Source: Pseudoduganella dura (GTDB taxonomy: Bacteria; Pseudomonadota; Gammaproteobacteria; Burkholderiales; Burkholderiaceae_D). From it: DNA of 64,000 nucleotides. Within the stretch, counting starts at the first letter, position 1. Every line of letters starts with the position of its first letter. A program made the translations under genes and the position numbers. Positions 9,280 to 18,519 of the stretch are shown piece after piece. The notes below the pieces were generated by a model. It worked only from the letters and a program-made list of their open reading frames with translations, searched no databases and was not told where the DNA came from. The stretch covers positions 372,001-436,000 of the forward strand of contig NZ_WNWM01000002.1 of assembly GCF_009727155.1 (NCBI RefSeq). The letters run 5' to 3'.

Positions 9280-10464
9280 CTACACCCCCGGATCGGCGAA
9301 ATCCTCCACCTTGTCGAACTCCACATTGAACATCCCCCCGTCGACCTTGCCCGCCTTGCGGATGTAAACGGTCTGCACGATGTCGCGGCTGCCGGCGTCG
9401 ATCCGCACCGGGCCGCGCACGCTGTTCCACGCCAGCCCTTTCATCGCCGCGAGCAGCTTCGCGCCATCGGCATCGCCGTTCGTTTTAGCCAGCGCCTGGT
9501 ACAGCAGGTGCATGCCGTCGTATGCGCCCACCGAGTGGAAGTTCGGCCGCATGCCCTTGTTCGCCGCCATGAACGCGGCGACATAGGCCTTGTTGTCCGC
9601 CGACGGATGCGCGGCCGAGTAATGGTGGCTGCTGACGACGCCACCGGCGGCGCCGCCGATGCCGGCCATCAGGTCGTCGTCCAGCACGTCGCCGGTGCAG
9701 ATCAGCCGGATGCCGGCGGCGGCCAGGCCGCGGTCGTTGAACTGCTTCAGCACCGCCGCGCCTTCGCCTGAGGGAACGAACACGAACAGCGCGTCCGGCT
9801 TCGTGTCCTTCACGCGGGCGAGGAACGGCGCGTAATCGGGATTGCGCAGCGGCGCGCGCAACGTCCCGGCCACCTTGCCGCCGCCGGCCGTGAAGCGCTT
9901 GACGAACACTTTCTCCGCGTCGAGCCCCGGGCCGTAGTCGGCCACCAGCGTCATCACGCTGCCGATACGGTTCTTCGCCGCCCAGTCGGCCAGCGGCGCG
10001 GTCACCTGCGCCAGCGTGAAGCCGGTGCGCACGATGAATGGCGAACGCTGCGGAATGATCGACGTGGCCGCGGCCATCACGATCATCGGCACCTTCGCCT
10101 GCGTGGCGACCGGCGCCGCGGCCAGCGCCAGCGGCGTGAGGCCGAATCCGGCCAGCACGCTCACCTTGTCGCGCGCGACGAGTTCCTGCGCCATTCGCTT
10201 CGTCACGTCCGGCGCCACGCCGCCGTCATCCTTGAGGACGATCTCGATCTTGCGGCCGGCAATGCTGTCGCCATTCCTCTGCTGGTACAGCTTGACGGCC
10301 GCCTCGATCTGCCGCCCGGTCGACGCGAACGGGCCGGACATCGGCACGATCAGGCCCACTTTCAGCGGCTCGGCCGCGAACGCGAACGACGGCACAAGGC
10401 TGCTGCCGGCGGCAACGGCCGCGCCGGCCAGCAGGGTACGGCGCTTCGGTTGATGGTGTGTCAT
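9280..10464 (-). CDS. Branched-chain-type ABC substrate-binding protein, third gene of the van operon
   Basis: A 394-residue periplasmic binding protein of the LivK type (Peripla_BP_6 fold). The N terminus is a signal peptide with a Tat-like element (MTHHQPKRRTLLAGAA...AFAAEP). The core begins LKVGLIVPMSGPFASTGRQ. It follows vanB by 38 bases on the same strand, so it should be expressed with vanAB and may bind vanillate or a related acid. It has no permease next to it; livHMGF at 13.2-16.5 kb is the probable partner. It is clearly related to the binding protein at 21.5 kb, sharing stretches such as VTLVADYGPGLDAE-type motifs. Confidence 0.85.
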   Translation of the reverse strand: MTHHQPKRRTLLAGAAVAAGSSLVPSFAFAAEPLKVGLIVPMSGPFASTGRQIEAAVKLYQQRNGDSIAGRKIEIVLKDDGGVAPDVTKRMAQELVARDKVSVLAGFGLTPLALAAAPVATQAKVPMIVMAAATSIIPQRSPFIVRTGFTLAQVTAPLADWAAKNRIGSVMTLVADYGPGLDAEKVFVKRFTAGGGKVAGTLRAPLRNPDYAPFLARVKDTKPDALFVFVPSGEGAAVLKQFNDRGLAAAGIRLICTGDVLDDDLMAGIGGAAGGVVSSHHYSAAHPSADNKAYVAAFMAANKGMRPNFHSVGAYDGMHLLYQALAKTNGDADGAKLLAAMKGLAWNSVRGPVRIDAGSRDIVQTVYIRKAGKVDGGMFNVEFDKVEDFADPGV

Positions 10465-10502
10465 GGTCTCCTCCTTGTTGTTGTAGTGGATGTTGCGGCG
10501 GA

Positions 10503-11477
10503 CTACAGGTCCAGTACCAGCAGCGCGGATTTCGCCCGCGAGCAGCATGGGGTGAACTGGTCGTTGGCGGCCTGCTCTTCTTCGGTCTGGTACAGGTCGC
10601 GGTGCTCGGGCACGCCGTCGAGCACGCGCGTCAGGCAGGTGCCGCACACGCCCTGTTCGCACGACACCGGAACATCCACGCCGTGATCGGCCAGCACCTG
10701 CACCACCGTGCGGCCGGGCGGCACCGTGTACGTGCAGCCGGTGCTGGCGACGCGCACGTCGAACGCGCGCTCGCCTTCTTCATTCGCCACCGGCGCCGCG
10801 CCGAAGTACTCGCGGTGCAGGCGGTCGTCGCTCCAGCCCAGCATCCGCGCCGTGGCCAGCACGTGATCGATGTAGCCGGCCGGACCGCACACATACAGAT
10901 GCGTGCCCGGCGGACAGTCCGGCAGCGCGGCCGCGACATCGAGCCGCGTGCCTTCCTCGTCGATGTGCAGGCGAACGCACGACGCGAACGGCGTAGCCTC
11001 CAGCCGCTGGCGGAATGCCGCACGCGCCGCGCTGCGCACGCTGTAGTGCAGCGTGAACGGCAGGCCCCGCGCATGCAGGTGCTCGGCCATCGCCAGCAGC
11101 GGCGTGATGCCGATGCCGCCCGCGAACAGCACGCTGTGATGCGGGCCATCGGCGAGGCCGAAATGGTTGCGCGGCATGCTCACCTGGAACTCGGCGCCTT
11201 CGGCGATCCGGTCGTGCATCGCGCTCGAGCCGCCGCGCGACGCCGGCTCGCGCAGCACGCCGATCAGGTAGCGGTGCGTCTCGTGCGGCGCATTGCACAG
11301 CGAATACTGCCGCACTATACCGTCGCCAACGTGCACGTCGATGTGCGCGCCGGCCGTGAACGGCGGCAGCGGCGTGCCATCGGCGGACACCAGTTCATAG
11401 CTGCAGATACCGTCGGCCTCGCAGGTTTTCCGCGCGACCTTGACGGCGAAGGTGTCGGACATGCCCACGGTGCTCAT
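10503..11477 (-). CDS. vanB: Vanillate O-demethylase reductase subunit
   Basis: A 324-residue class IA-type oxygenase reductase that passes electrons from NAD(P)H to VanA. It has an FMN-binding RQYSLCN motif, the nucleotide-binding GGIGITPLLAMAE motif, and a C-terminal plant-type [2Fe-2S] domain with the C-x4-C-x2-C cluster in CEQGVCGTC and a final Cys near the end (FTPCCS). It overlaps vanA by four bases (ATGA), so the two are co-translated. Confidence 0.92.
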   Translation of the reverse strand: MSTVGMSDTFAVKVARKTCEADGICSYELVSADGTPLPPFTAGAHIDVHVGDGIVRQYSLCNAPHETHRYLIGVLREPASRGGSSAMHDRIAEGAEFQVSMPRNHFGLADGPHHSVLFAGGIGITPLLAMAEHLHARGLPFTLHYSVRSAARAAFRQRLEATPFASCVRLHIDEEGTRLDVAAALPDCPPGTHLYVCGPAGYIDHVLATARMLGWSDDRLHREYFGAAPVANEEGERAFDVRVASTGCTYTVPPGRTVVQVLADHGVDVPVSCEQGVCGTCLTRVLDGVPEHRDLYQTEEEQAANDQFTPCCSRAKSALLVLDL

Positions 11478-12562
11478 GCCGTCACCTGCGCCGGAGCCTG
11501 TGTCTGCGCAGCTGCCTGTGCAGGTGCCTGTGCCTCGCGCGCCAGCCAGCGGTCGATCACCTTGCGCGACTGCACGCCGCCGGCATCGATGTTCAGCATC
11601 AGCAGCCGCCGTTCGGGATGGCGCAGGATGTTGGCCTGCTGCTGCTCCAGCATGGCGCGGTCCTCGCCGAAGATCTTGCCCTGGCCGGTACGGATCGTAT
11701 CCGTCAGCGCATTGTCATGCGCCTTGAAGTTGCGCGCCATGCCCCAGAAATACCAGTGCGTGGTGTCGGTCTCCGGCGTGATGAAGTCGACCACGATCGA
11801 CGAGGCCTTGAATTCGGCCGGCGCGTCGTAGCCGCCCTTGCCGGCCAGCGCCACGCCAACCTCGATCAGCACGTGGCTCGGCGGCGTGAAGTGGCAGATC
11901 TGCCAGCGGTCCACCGGCTGGTCGTCGGGCAGCCCGTTGCCGCGCAGCGCCGCCTGCCAGAACGGCGGCGGCAGCACGTTTTCCATGAAGCGGCTGGTGA
12001 TCACCTCGTCGCCCGCCGTCCTCGTGGTGACGGGCGCCTCGTCGATCTCCTTCTGGCCGATCGACGAGGCATGCACGTAGGTCTCGTGCGTCAGGTCCAT
12101 CAGGTTGTCGATCATCAGCCGGTATTCGCAGCCGATGTGATACAGGCCGCCGCCGTAGGCCCATTGCTCGTCCACGGCCCAGTGCAGGTGCGGGATCGTT
12201 GCCGGGTCGGCCAGCGCCGCGTCCCCTGGCCAGACCCAGATGAAGCCGTAACGCTCGGCGACGGGATAGCTGCGGATGCACGGGAAGCCGCGCACGCGCT
12301 GGCCGGGCATCGCCACGGGCTTGCCGTCGCAGCCCATCTGCAGGCCGTGGTAGCCGCACACCAGCGTGCCGTCGCGCACGAAACCCAGCGACAGCGGCGC
12401 GCCGCGGTGCGGGCAGAAATCCTCGACGGCGGCCACGCCCTGCGCGGCGCGGTAGAACACGATCTTTTCGCCGCAGACCTGGCGGCCCAGCGGCTTGCCG
12501 TCGATTTCGTCGGGCGTGGCGGCGACGTACCACGCGTTTTTCGGGTACAGGGGGGCATTCAT
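11474..12562 (-). CDS. vanA: Vanillate O-demethylase oxygenase subunit
   Basis: A 362-residue Rieske non-heme iron oxygenase that demethylates vanillate to protocatechuate plus formaldehyde. The N-terminal Rieske domain has CPHRGAP and CGYHGL. The mononuclear iron site is NLMDLTHETYVH. The C terminus carries an Ala/Pro/Gln-rich low-complexity tail (about the last 25 residues), which is unusual and probably dispensable. It heads the vanA-vanB-binding-protein operon and is divergent from a MarR regulator. Confidence 0.94.
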   Translation of the reverse strand: MNAPLYPKNAWYVAATPDEIDGKPLGRQVCGEKIVFYRAAQGVAAVEDFCPHRGAPLSLGFVRDGTLVCGYHGLQMGCDGKPVAMPGQRVRGFPCIRSYPVAERYGFIWVWPGDAALADPATIPHLHWAVDEQWAYGGGLYHIGCEYRLMIDNLMDLTHETYVHASSIGQKEIDEAPVTTRTAGDEVITSRFMENVLPPPFWQAALRGNGLPDDQPVDRWQICHFTPPSHVLIEVGVALAGKGGYDAPAEFKASSIVVDFITPETDTTHWYFWGMARNFKAHDNALTDTIRTGQGKIFGEDRAMLEQQQANILRHPERRLLMLNIDAGGVQSRKVIDRWLAREAQAPAQAAAQTQAPAQVTA

Positions 12563-12592
12563 GCGGTCTCCTTTGTTTTACTTGGTAGAATC

Positions 12593-12614
12593 AATATTCA
12601 GTACACTGAATATT
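12593..12614. promoter_or_regulatory. MarR-type operator between vanA and its regulator
   Basis: A perfect 9-bp inverted repeat AATATTCAG-TACA-CTGAATATT, 22 bp in all, lies about 30 bases upstream of the vanA start and about 55 before the MarR gene. Its size and symmetry suit a MarR dimer controlling both divergent genes. Confidence 0.75.
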
Positions 12615-12668
12615 AGAAAGAGTCGGCACCGAAGTAAACTGTGTTCGACAAATATTTATCGACGAGCC

Positions 12669-13157
12669 ATGGACAACGCGAACAATCACGACAGCGAGCT
12701 GCTGGACCTGCACGAACACCCCGGCCACCTGCTGCGCCGCGCGCAACAGATCTCGGTATCGATCTTCCACGATGAAATCGACGGCGAGCTGACGCCGGTG
12801 CAATATGCGCTTCTGCGCACACTCGCCGCCCGCCCCGGCATCGACCAGGTCACGCTGGCCGGGCTGGTGGCGATCGACACGTCGACCGGCGCCAGCGTGT
12901 GCGCCCGCCTCGAGGAAAAGGGACTGCTGGAGCGGAAAGTCATCCCGCACAACCGCCGCCAGCGCGCGCTGACGATCACCGCCGAAGGCGCCTGCCTGCT
13001 CAAGCGGATCGACCCCGCCGTGCTGCGGCTGCGCGAACGGCTGCTCGCTCCCCTGACGGAGCGGGAGCAGCAGCAGTTCATGCGGCTGCTGAACAAGCTG
13101 GTGGTGGAGAACAACGGGCAGAGCCGGGCGCCGCTGGCGCGGCCGGATGCCGCCTGA
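12669..13157 (+). CDS. MarR-family regulator of vanAB
   Basis: A 162-residue MarR protein with the winged helix at about residues 55-110 (VTLAGLVAIDTSTGASVCARLEEKGLLERK, then the wing HNRRQRALTITAEG). The frame extends upstream, but ATG 12669 gives the normal MarR length and leaves the operator non-coding. Divergent placement implies release of vanAB repression by vanillate or a precursor. VanR in pseudomonads is GntR-type, so this is a different regulator family. Confidence 0.85.
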   Translation: MDNANNHDSELLDLHEHPGHLLRRAQQISVSIFHDEIDGELTPVQYALLRTLAARPGIDQVTLAGLVAIDTSTGASVCARLEEKGLLERKVIPHNRRQRALTITAEGACLLKRIDPAVLRLRERLLAPLTEREQQQFMRLLNKLVVENNGQSRAPLARPDAA

Positions 13158-13194
13158 CGGCGCATGCACGGCTGGTGTGCATCCGCCGCTTCGG

Positions 13195-13896
13195 CTACGC
13201 CACCGCCACGAGCCGGTCCAGCTTCGCCCCGTCATCGAGCAGCTCCCGGCTGTCGGAATCGTGCACGATGCAGCCGCGGTCGAGCACGATGGCGCGCTGC
13301 GTCAGCGACAGCGCCAGCCGCGCGTGCTGTTCGACGACGATCACCGACAGCCCCTCGTCCCGCACCAGCTTGCGGATCACGCCCAGCAGTTCCTGCACGA
13401 TGATCGGCGCCAGGCCTTCCATCGGCTCGTCCAGCAGCAGCATGCGCGGGTTCGTCATCAGGGCTCTGGCGATGGCGACCATCTGCTGCTCGCCGCCGGA
13501 AAGCTGGTTGCCCATGTTGGTGCGCCGTTCCTGCAGCCGCGGGAAGACCTCGTAGATCTTCTTCACGTCCCAGCGGCCCGGCCGCGCGACCACGGTGAGA
13601 TGCTCCTCGACGCTCAGGGATGGATACATGTGCCGCTCCTGCGGCACCCATCCGAGCCCGGCGCGGGCACGCTTGTACGGCGCGACACGGGCGATGTCCT
13701 TGCCCGCCCAGCGGATGGCGCCCTTGTGCAGCCGCGTCAGCCCCATCAGCGTGGTCAGCAGGCTGGTCTTGCCCACGCCGTTGCGCCCCAGCAGCGCCAG
13801 GCTGTCGCCCTCGTCCAGCGCGAACGACACGTCTTCCAATACCACGGATTCGCCGTAACCGGCCGTGACCCGGTCCACCGCCAGCAGTTCAGTCAT
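13195..13896 (-). CDS. livF: Branched-chain-type ABC transporter ATPase LivF
   Basis: A 233-residue ABC ATPase with Walker A GRNGVGKTS, signature LSGGEQQ and Walker B MLLLDEP. LivF-type features include the ERHMYPSLSVEEHL region. ATG 13896 is preceded by GGAGG; a GTG six bases earlier is less likely. It overlaps livG by eight bases and is the last gene of the pcaIJF-livHMGF run. It would energise uptake of an aromatic acid bound by one of the two LivK-like proteins in the window. Confidence 0.9.
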   Translation of the reverse strand: MTELLAVDRVTAGYGESVVLEDVSFALDEGDSLALLGRNGVGKTSLLTTLMGLTRLHKGAIRWAGKDIARVAPYKRARAGLGWVPQERHMYPSLSVEEHLTVVARPGRWDVKKIYEVFPRLQERRTNMGNQLSGGEQQMVAIARALMTNPRMLLLDEPMEGLAPIIVQELLGVIRKLVRDEGLSVIVVEQHARLALSLTQRAIVLDRGCIVHDSDSRELLDDGAKLDRLVAVA

Positions 13897-14653
13897 GGCC
13901 ACCCTCCCCCAGGTACACTTCCTTCACGCGCGGGTCGGCGGCGATTTCCGCCGGCGTCCCTTCGGTCAGCACCTTGCCGCCGACGAGCACCGTGATGCGC
14001 TCGGCGAACTTGAACACCAGTCCCATGTCGTGCTCGATGAACACGATCGTCACGTCGCGCGGCAGGCCGGCAATCACCTCGAACAGCTCGCGGCTTTCCG
14101 CCTGCGGGATGCCGGCGGCGGGTTCGTCGAGCAGCAGGATCTTCGGCTGCGTGGCCAGCGCCAGCGCGATTTCGACCAGCCGCTGCTTGCCGTAGGCCAT
14201 GCTGCGCGTGATGCTGTTGGCCTGGTCCGCCAGGCGCAGCGACTGCAGCAGCGCCATCGCCTCGTCGACCATGTCGCGATGCTGTGCGACCGTTTTCCAC
14301 CACACGTTCTGCAACCCGCGCCGCTCGCCGATCGCCAGCACCACCGATTCGAGCACCGTGAGGCCCGCGAACAGCGTGTTGATCTGGAATGTGCGCGTCA
14401 TGCCCCGTTTCACGCGCTGGTGCTGGGGCAGCCCGGTGATGTCTTCGCCGCCCAGGAACACGCGGCCGGCGGTCGGCGCGAAGCCGCCCGTGAGCAGGTT
14501 GATGAAGGTGGTCTTGCCGGCGCCGTTCGGGCCGATCAGCGCATGCCGCGCGCCGGGCGTGAACGTCAGCGAGACATCGCTGTTGGCCTTGAAGGCACCC
14601 CAGCTCTTCGACAGGCCTTCCGTCCGCAATGTCGTATCCATTGTCGTGCTCAT
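13889..14653 (-). CDS. livG: Branched-chain-type ABC transporter ATPase LivG
   Basis: A 254-residue ATPase with Walker A GPNGAGKTT, a degenerate signature SMAYGKQRLVEIA (the LSGGQ position reads MAYGKQ, as is usual in LivG proteins) and Walker B ILLLDEPAAG. The LivG-type loop QHQRVKRGMTRTFQ is present. The start overlaps the livM stop (ATGA). Confidence 0.9.
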   Translation of the reverse strand: MSTTMDTTLRTEGLSKSWGAFKANSDVSLTFTPGARHALIGPNGAGKTTFINLLTGGFAPTAGRVFLGGEDITGLPQHQRVKRGMTRTFQINTLFAGLTVLESVVLAIGERRGLQNVWWKTVAQHRDMVDEAMALLQSLRLADQANSITRSMAYGKQRLVEIALALATQPKILLLDEPAAGIPQAESRELFEVIAGLPRDVTIVFIEHDMGLVFKFAERITVLVGGKVLTEGTPAEIAADPRVKEVYLGEGGHD

Positions 14654-15693
14654 TTCACTTCCTTCCGTTCCCGCATGCGTTCCAGCAGGTTTGCGCAACC
14701 GCCCACGATGCCGCCCTTGGCGAACATCACGATGCACACCAGCAGCAGCCCGATCCAGAATTGCCAGTAGGTGGGATTGATGCCGGCGATCTTGTCCTGC
14801 GCGATCATGAACACGGCCGTGCCGATCAGCGCGCCGTACAGGCGCCCGGTGCCGCCCAGCACCAGCATGATCAGCAGTTCGGCCGAGCGGGGGAACCCAA
14901 GCATGTCCAGCCCGACGAACTGCGTGGTCTGGGCCAGCAGCGCGCCGGCGATGCCGGCCACCACGGCGCCGACCGTGAACACGGCGCGCAGGCGGCTGTT
15001 GACGTCCGCGCCGATCGCCGGCATGCGCCGGCCGCCTTCGCGGATGCCGCGCAGGCCCAGGCCGAACGGCGAGTTCACCAGCCGCCGCAGCACCAGGAAC
15101 ACGAGGAACAGCACCACGTAGCTGTACACGAAGCCGGTCTTGCCTTCCAGGTCGAACTCGAACACGCCCAGCAGGCTGCCGACCATCATGCCGGACAGCC
15201 CGTCGACGCCGCCGGTCAGCCACGATGCCTTGTTGGCCGCCTCGAACAGCATCAGGCCGATGCCCAGCGTGACCATCAGCCGCGTCAGGTCCTGGCCGCG
15301 CACGACGAGGAAGCTGACGATCCAGCCGAAGATGCCGGCCACGGCGGCGCCGGCCAGCAGGCCGCTGACCGGTTCGCTCCAGCCGTGCACGGACAGCAGC
15401 CCGGCCGTGTAGGCCCCCAGGCCGAAGAATGCCGCGTGCCCCAGCGACACGATGCCGGCATAGCCGAGGATCAGGTCCAGCGACAGCGCGAACAGCCCCA
15501 CGATCATGATCTGGCTGGTCAGCACCAGGTACTGGGGGAACAGGAACCAGCTGGCCACCGGCAGCAGCCAGAACACGAATTCCAGCGCGTGCCAGCGGCC
15601 ATCGGGCAGGCGCGGCACGGGCGGTGCCGCGGCCGGCCGCGCGGGGGCATCCGGCGCGGCAGTCGGATCCACCGCCTTCGATATTGCGTTCAT
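14650..15693 (-). CDS. livM: Branched-chain-type ABC transporter permease LivM
   Basis: A 347-residue inner-membrane permease with about nine hydrophobic segments. It has the LivM hallmark LDLILGYAGIVSLGHAAFFG and a C-terminal GGTGRLYGALIGTAVF stretch. An Ala/Pro-rich, hydrophilic N terminus of about 35 residues precedes the first helix. It overlaps livH at its start and livG at its end by four bases each. Confidence 0.9.
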   Translation of the reverse strand: MNAISKAVDPTAAPDAPARPAAAPPVPRLPDGRWHALEFVFWLLPVASWFLFPQYLVLTSQIMIVGLFALSLDLILGYAGIVSLGHAAFFGLGAYTAGLLSVHGWSEPVSGLLAGAAVAGIFGWIVSFLVVRGQDLTRLMVTLGIGLMLFEAANKASWLTGGVDGLSGMMVGSLLGVFEFDLEGKTGFVYSYVVLFLVFLVLRRLVNSPFGLGLRGIREGGRRMPAIGADVNSRLRAVFTVGAVVAGIAGALLAQTTQFVGLDMLGFPRSAELLIMLVLGGTGRLYGALIGTAVFMIAQDKIAGINPTYWQFWIGLLLVCIVMFAKGGIVGGCANLLERMRERKEVK

Positions 15694-16544
15694 GCTTTCC
15701 TCCTGACCAGGCCTGCGGGGAACAACAGCAGCAGCACGACCATCAGCGCGTAGATGACGAACGCGCCGATCTCGGGCACATAGTACTTGCCGGCCACGTC
15801 GAACACGCCCAGCACGATCGCGGCCAGCAGCGGGCCGGTGATCGTGCCGGCGCCGCCGACGGCGACCACGAGCAGGAAATACACCATGTACTTGATGGGG
15901 AAGCTGGGGTCGAGACCCAGCACGTCGATGCCCAGGCCGCCGCCCAGGCCGGCCAGGCCGGAACCGAGCGCGAACGTCAGGCTGAACACGCGGCTGACAT
16001 TGATGCCCAGGCCTTCCGAGGCGGTGGCGTTGTCGACGGAAGCGCGGATCTGCGCGCCGAAGCGGGTACGCTCGATTAGCAGGCCGAGCAACGCCGTGAC
16101 GACGACGACCACGCCGATCAGGAACAGCCGGTAGCTGCCCACTTCCAGGCCGGACAGCGACACCTGCCCGCGCAGCCACTCGGGCAGGCTGACAGGCTGT
16201 TGCGTGGGACCGAAGAAGTACGTGGCGCCGGCCACCGCCATGAACGTGAGGCCGATCGAGAACAGCACCTGGTCCAGGTGGCTGGCCTTGTACAGGCGCC
16301 GATAGAGCGTGCGCTCCAGGATGAAGCCGGCCAGCGCCGATGCGATGAACGCCAGCGGCAGGGTGGCGAGAAACGGCACGCCGGCGCGATCGAGCAGCAT
16401 CACGCAGACATACCCGCCCAGCATCGCGAACGCGCCGTGGGCCAGGTTAATGAAGTTCATCATGCCCATCGTTACCGACAGGCCGACACTGATCATGAAC
16501 AGCAGGCTGCCGTACGCCACGCCGTCGAACAGGACGCCGATCAT
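15690..16544 (-). CDS. livH: Branched-chain-type ABC transporter permease LivH
   Basis: A 284-residue permease with about eight membrane segments and the LivH signature GMMNFINLAHGAFAMLGGY. The frame extends to 16592, but ATG 16544 has GGAGG about eight bases upstream. It lies 113 bases after pcaF on the same strand; a GC-rich hairpin in that gap may lower or stabilise transporter expression relative to the pca enzymes. Confidence 0.9.
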   Translation of the reverse strand: MIGVLFDGVAYGSLLFMISVGLSVTMGMMNFINLAHGAFAMLGGYVCVMLLDRAGVPFLATLPLAFIASALAGFILERTLYRRLYKASHLDQVLFSIGLTFMAVAGATYFFGPTQQPVSLPEWLRGQVSLSGLEVGSYRLFLIGVVVVVTALLGLLIERTRFGAQIRASVDNATASEGLGINVSRVFSLTFALGSGLAGLGGGLGIDVLGLDPSFPIKYMVYFLLVVAVGGAGTITGPLLAAIVLGVFDVAGKYYVPEIGAFVIYALMVVLLLLFPAGLVRRKA

Positions 16545-16600
16545 CGCCGGCCTCCGGGGGATATTGCCATGGTTGTCTCCTCGATACTCCAAGATCGTCC

Positions 16601-16633
16601 GCGCGGCCGCCGCTCTTTGTCGGCTGGCCGCGC
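16601..16633 (-). other. Intercistronic hairpin between pcaF and livH
   Basis: GCGCGGCC (16601-16608) pairs with GGCCGCGC (16626-16633), with extra inner pairing. There is no T run, so it looks more like an attenuating or RNA-processing hairpin than a full terminator inside the pcaIJF-liv operon. Confidence 0.4.
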
Positions 16634-16657
16634 TGTCCGGTACTGCTCACATCTTCA

Positions 16658-17860
16658 TCACACCCGTTCGATCACGATGGCGATGCCCTGCCCCACGCCA
16701 ATGCACATGGTACACAACGCGAAGCGCCCGCCGCCGCGGTGCAGCTGGTTCACCGCGGTGGTCACCAGCCGGGCGCCGCTCATGCCGAGCGGGTGGCCCA
16801 GCGCGATCGCGCCGCCCCACGGGTTCACACGCGGATCGTCCTGGGAAAGGCCCAGCTCGCGCAGCACGGCGATGCCCTGCGACGCGAACGCCTCGTTCAG
16901 TTCGATGATGTCGAACTGGTCGAGCGTCATGCCCAGGTTGGCCAGCAGCTTCTGCGTGGCCGGCGCCGGGCCGATGCCCATCACGCGCGGCGCCACGCCG
17001 GCCGTGGCCATGCCCACGATGCGCGCCCGCGGCACCAGACCGTGGGCGGCGGCGGACTTCTCGTTGGCCAGCAGCAGCGCGCAGGCGCCGTCGTTGACGC
17101 CGGAGGCGTTGCCCGCGGTGACGGTGCCGTCAGGGCGCACGACGCCCTTCAGCTTGGCCAGCGCTTCGAGCGTGGTCGCGCGCGGGTGCTCGTCGCGCGC
17201 GAAGACGACCGGCTCGCCTTTTTTGACTGGAATCGTGACCGGCACGATCTCGGCATCGAAGAAGCCCGCTTCCTGGGCCGCGATCACGCGCTGCTGGCTG
17301 GCCAGCGCGAAACGGTCCTGGTCTTCGCGGCTGATGCCGAAATCGGTGGCCACGTTCTCCGCCGTTTCCGGCATCGAATCGGTACCGTACAGCTTTTTCA
17401 TCAACGGGTTCGGGAAGCGCCAGCCGATCGTCGTGTCGTAGATCGCCGCATTGCGCGAGAAGGCGCTGTCGGCCTTGCCCATCACGAACGGCGCGCGCGT
17501 CATCGATTCCACGCCCCCGGCGATCATCAGCGACGTGTCGCCGGAGCGGATCGAGCGCGCGGCGAGGCCCACGGCATCCATGCCGGAGCCGCACAGCCGG
17601 TTGACGGTGGTGCCGGGCACGCCCTGCGGCAGGCCCGCCAGCAGCGTCGACATGCGGGCCACGTTGCGGTTGTCCTCGCCCGCCTGGTTGGCGCAGCCGT
17701 AGATCACGTCGTCGATGGCTTCCCAGTCGACGGTGGGGTTGCGGCGCACCAGCTCGGCCAGCGGCAGCGCGCCAAGGTCGTCCGCGCGCAGGTCCTTCAG
17801 GGCGCCGCCGTAGCGGCCGATCGGTGTGCGGATGGCGTCGCAGATGAATGCTTCGGTCAT
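16658..17860 (-). CDS. pcaF: 3-oxoadipyl-CoA thiolase
   Basis: A 400-residue thiolase splitting 3-oxoadipyl-CoA into succinyl-CoA and acetyl-CoA. Acyl-accepting Cys90 is in NRLCGSG, the His is in [10 protein letters not shown] and the second Cys in [10 protein letters not shown] near the C terminus. The [21 protein letters not shown] start is typical of PcaF/PaaJ. It overlaps pcaJ by four bases and completes the pathway. Context with pcaIJ rather than paa genes supports PcaF. Confidence 0.95.
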   Translation of the reverse strand: MTEAFICDAIRTPIGRYGGALKDLRADDLGALPLAELVRRNPTVDWEAIDDVIYGCANQAGEDNRNVARMSTLLAGLPQGVPGTTVNRLCGSGMDAVGLAARSIRSGDTSLMIAGGVESMTRAPFVMGKADSAFSRNAAIYDTTIGWRFPNPLMKKLYGTDSMPETAENVATDFGISREDQDRFALASQQRVIAAQEAGFFDAEIVPVTIPVKKGEPVVFARDEHPRATTLEALAKLKGVVRPDGTVTAGNASGVNDGACALLLANEKSAAAHGLVPRARIVGMATAGVAPRVMGIGPAPATQKLLANLGMTLDQFDIIELNEAFASQGIAVLRELGLSQDDPRVNPWGGAIALGHPLGMSGARLVTTAVNQLHRGGGRFALCTMCIGVGQGIAIVIERV

Positions 17861-18519
17861 TTCGTGTTCTCCTTGTGCAGCGGAATCAGTGGCGCGCCGG
17901 TGCGCTTCTGCAGTTCCTCGAATGTCAGCCCTTCGACCATTTCACGGACAACCAGGCCGTCCGGTGTGACGTCGATCACGGCCAGGTCGGTATAGATGCG
18001 GTTCACGCAGCCGATGCCCGTCAGCGGGTAGCTGCACTGCTCGACGATCTTGCTCTCGCCGGATTTCGTCTGGTGGTCCGTCATCACGAACACCTGCCGC
18101 GCGCCGATCGCGAGGTCCATCGCGCCGCCGACTGCGGGAATCGCATCCGGCGCGCCGGTGTGCCAGTTGGCCAGGTCGCCGGTGCCCGAGACCTGGAAGG
18201 CGCCCAGCACGCAGATATCGAGGTGGCCGCCGCGCATCATTGCGAACGAGTCGCCGTGGTGGAAGTAGGCGCCGCCCCGCAGCAGCGTGACCGGCTGCTT
18301 GCCGGCGTTGATCAGGTCTTCGTCTTCCTCGCCGGGCGCCGGCGCCGGGCCCATGCCCAGCAGGCCGTTCTCGCTGTGCAGGAAGATCTCGCGGTCCGGC
18401 GGCAGGTAGTTCGCCACCATCGTCGGCAGGCCGATGCCCAGGTTGACGTAGGCGCCCTCGTGGATGTCCTGCGCCACGCGTTTCGCCATGGCGTCGCGGC
18501 TCATTTTCTGGATGGTCAT
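17857..18519 (-). CDS. pcaJ: 3-oxoadipate CoA-transferase beta subunit
   Basis: A 220-residue class I CoA-transferase subunit that, with PcaI, moves CoA from succinyl-CoA to 3-oxoadipate. Catalytic Glu50 is visible in [12 protein letters not shown], and the [23 protein letters not shown] block is characteristic. Four-base overlaps with both pcaI and pcaF indicate translational coupling. Confidence 0.94.
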   Translation of the reverse strand: MTIQKMSRDAMAKRVAQDIHEGAYVNLGIGLPTMVANYLPPDREIFLHSENGLLGMGPAPAPGEEDEDLINAGKQPVTLLRGGAYFHHGDSFAMMRGGHLDICVLGAFQVSGTGDLANWHTGAPDAIPAVGGAMDLAIGARQVFVMTDHQTKSGESKIVEQCSYPLTGIGCVNRIYTDLAVIDVTPDGLVVREMVEGLTFEELQKRTGAPLIPLHKENTK

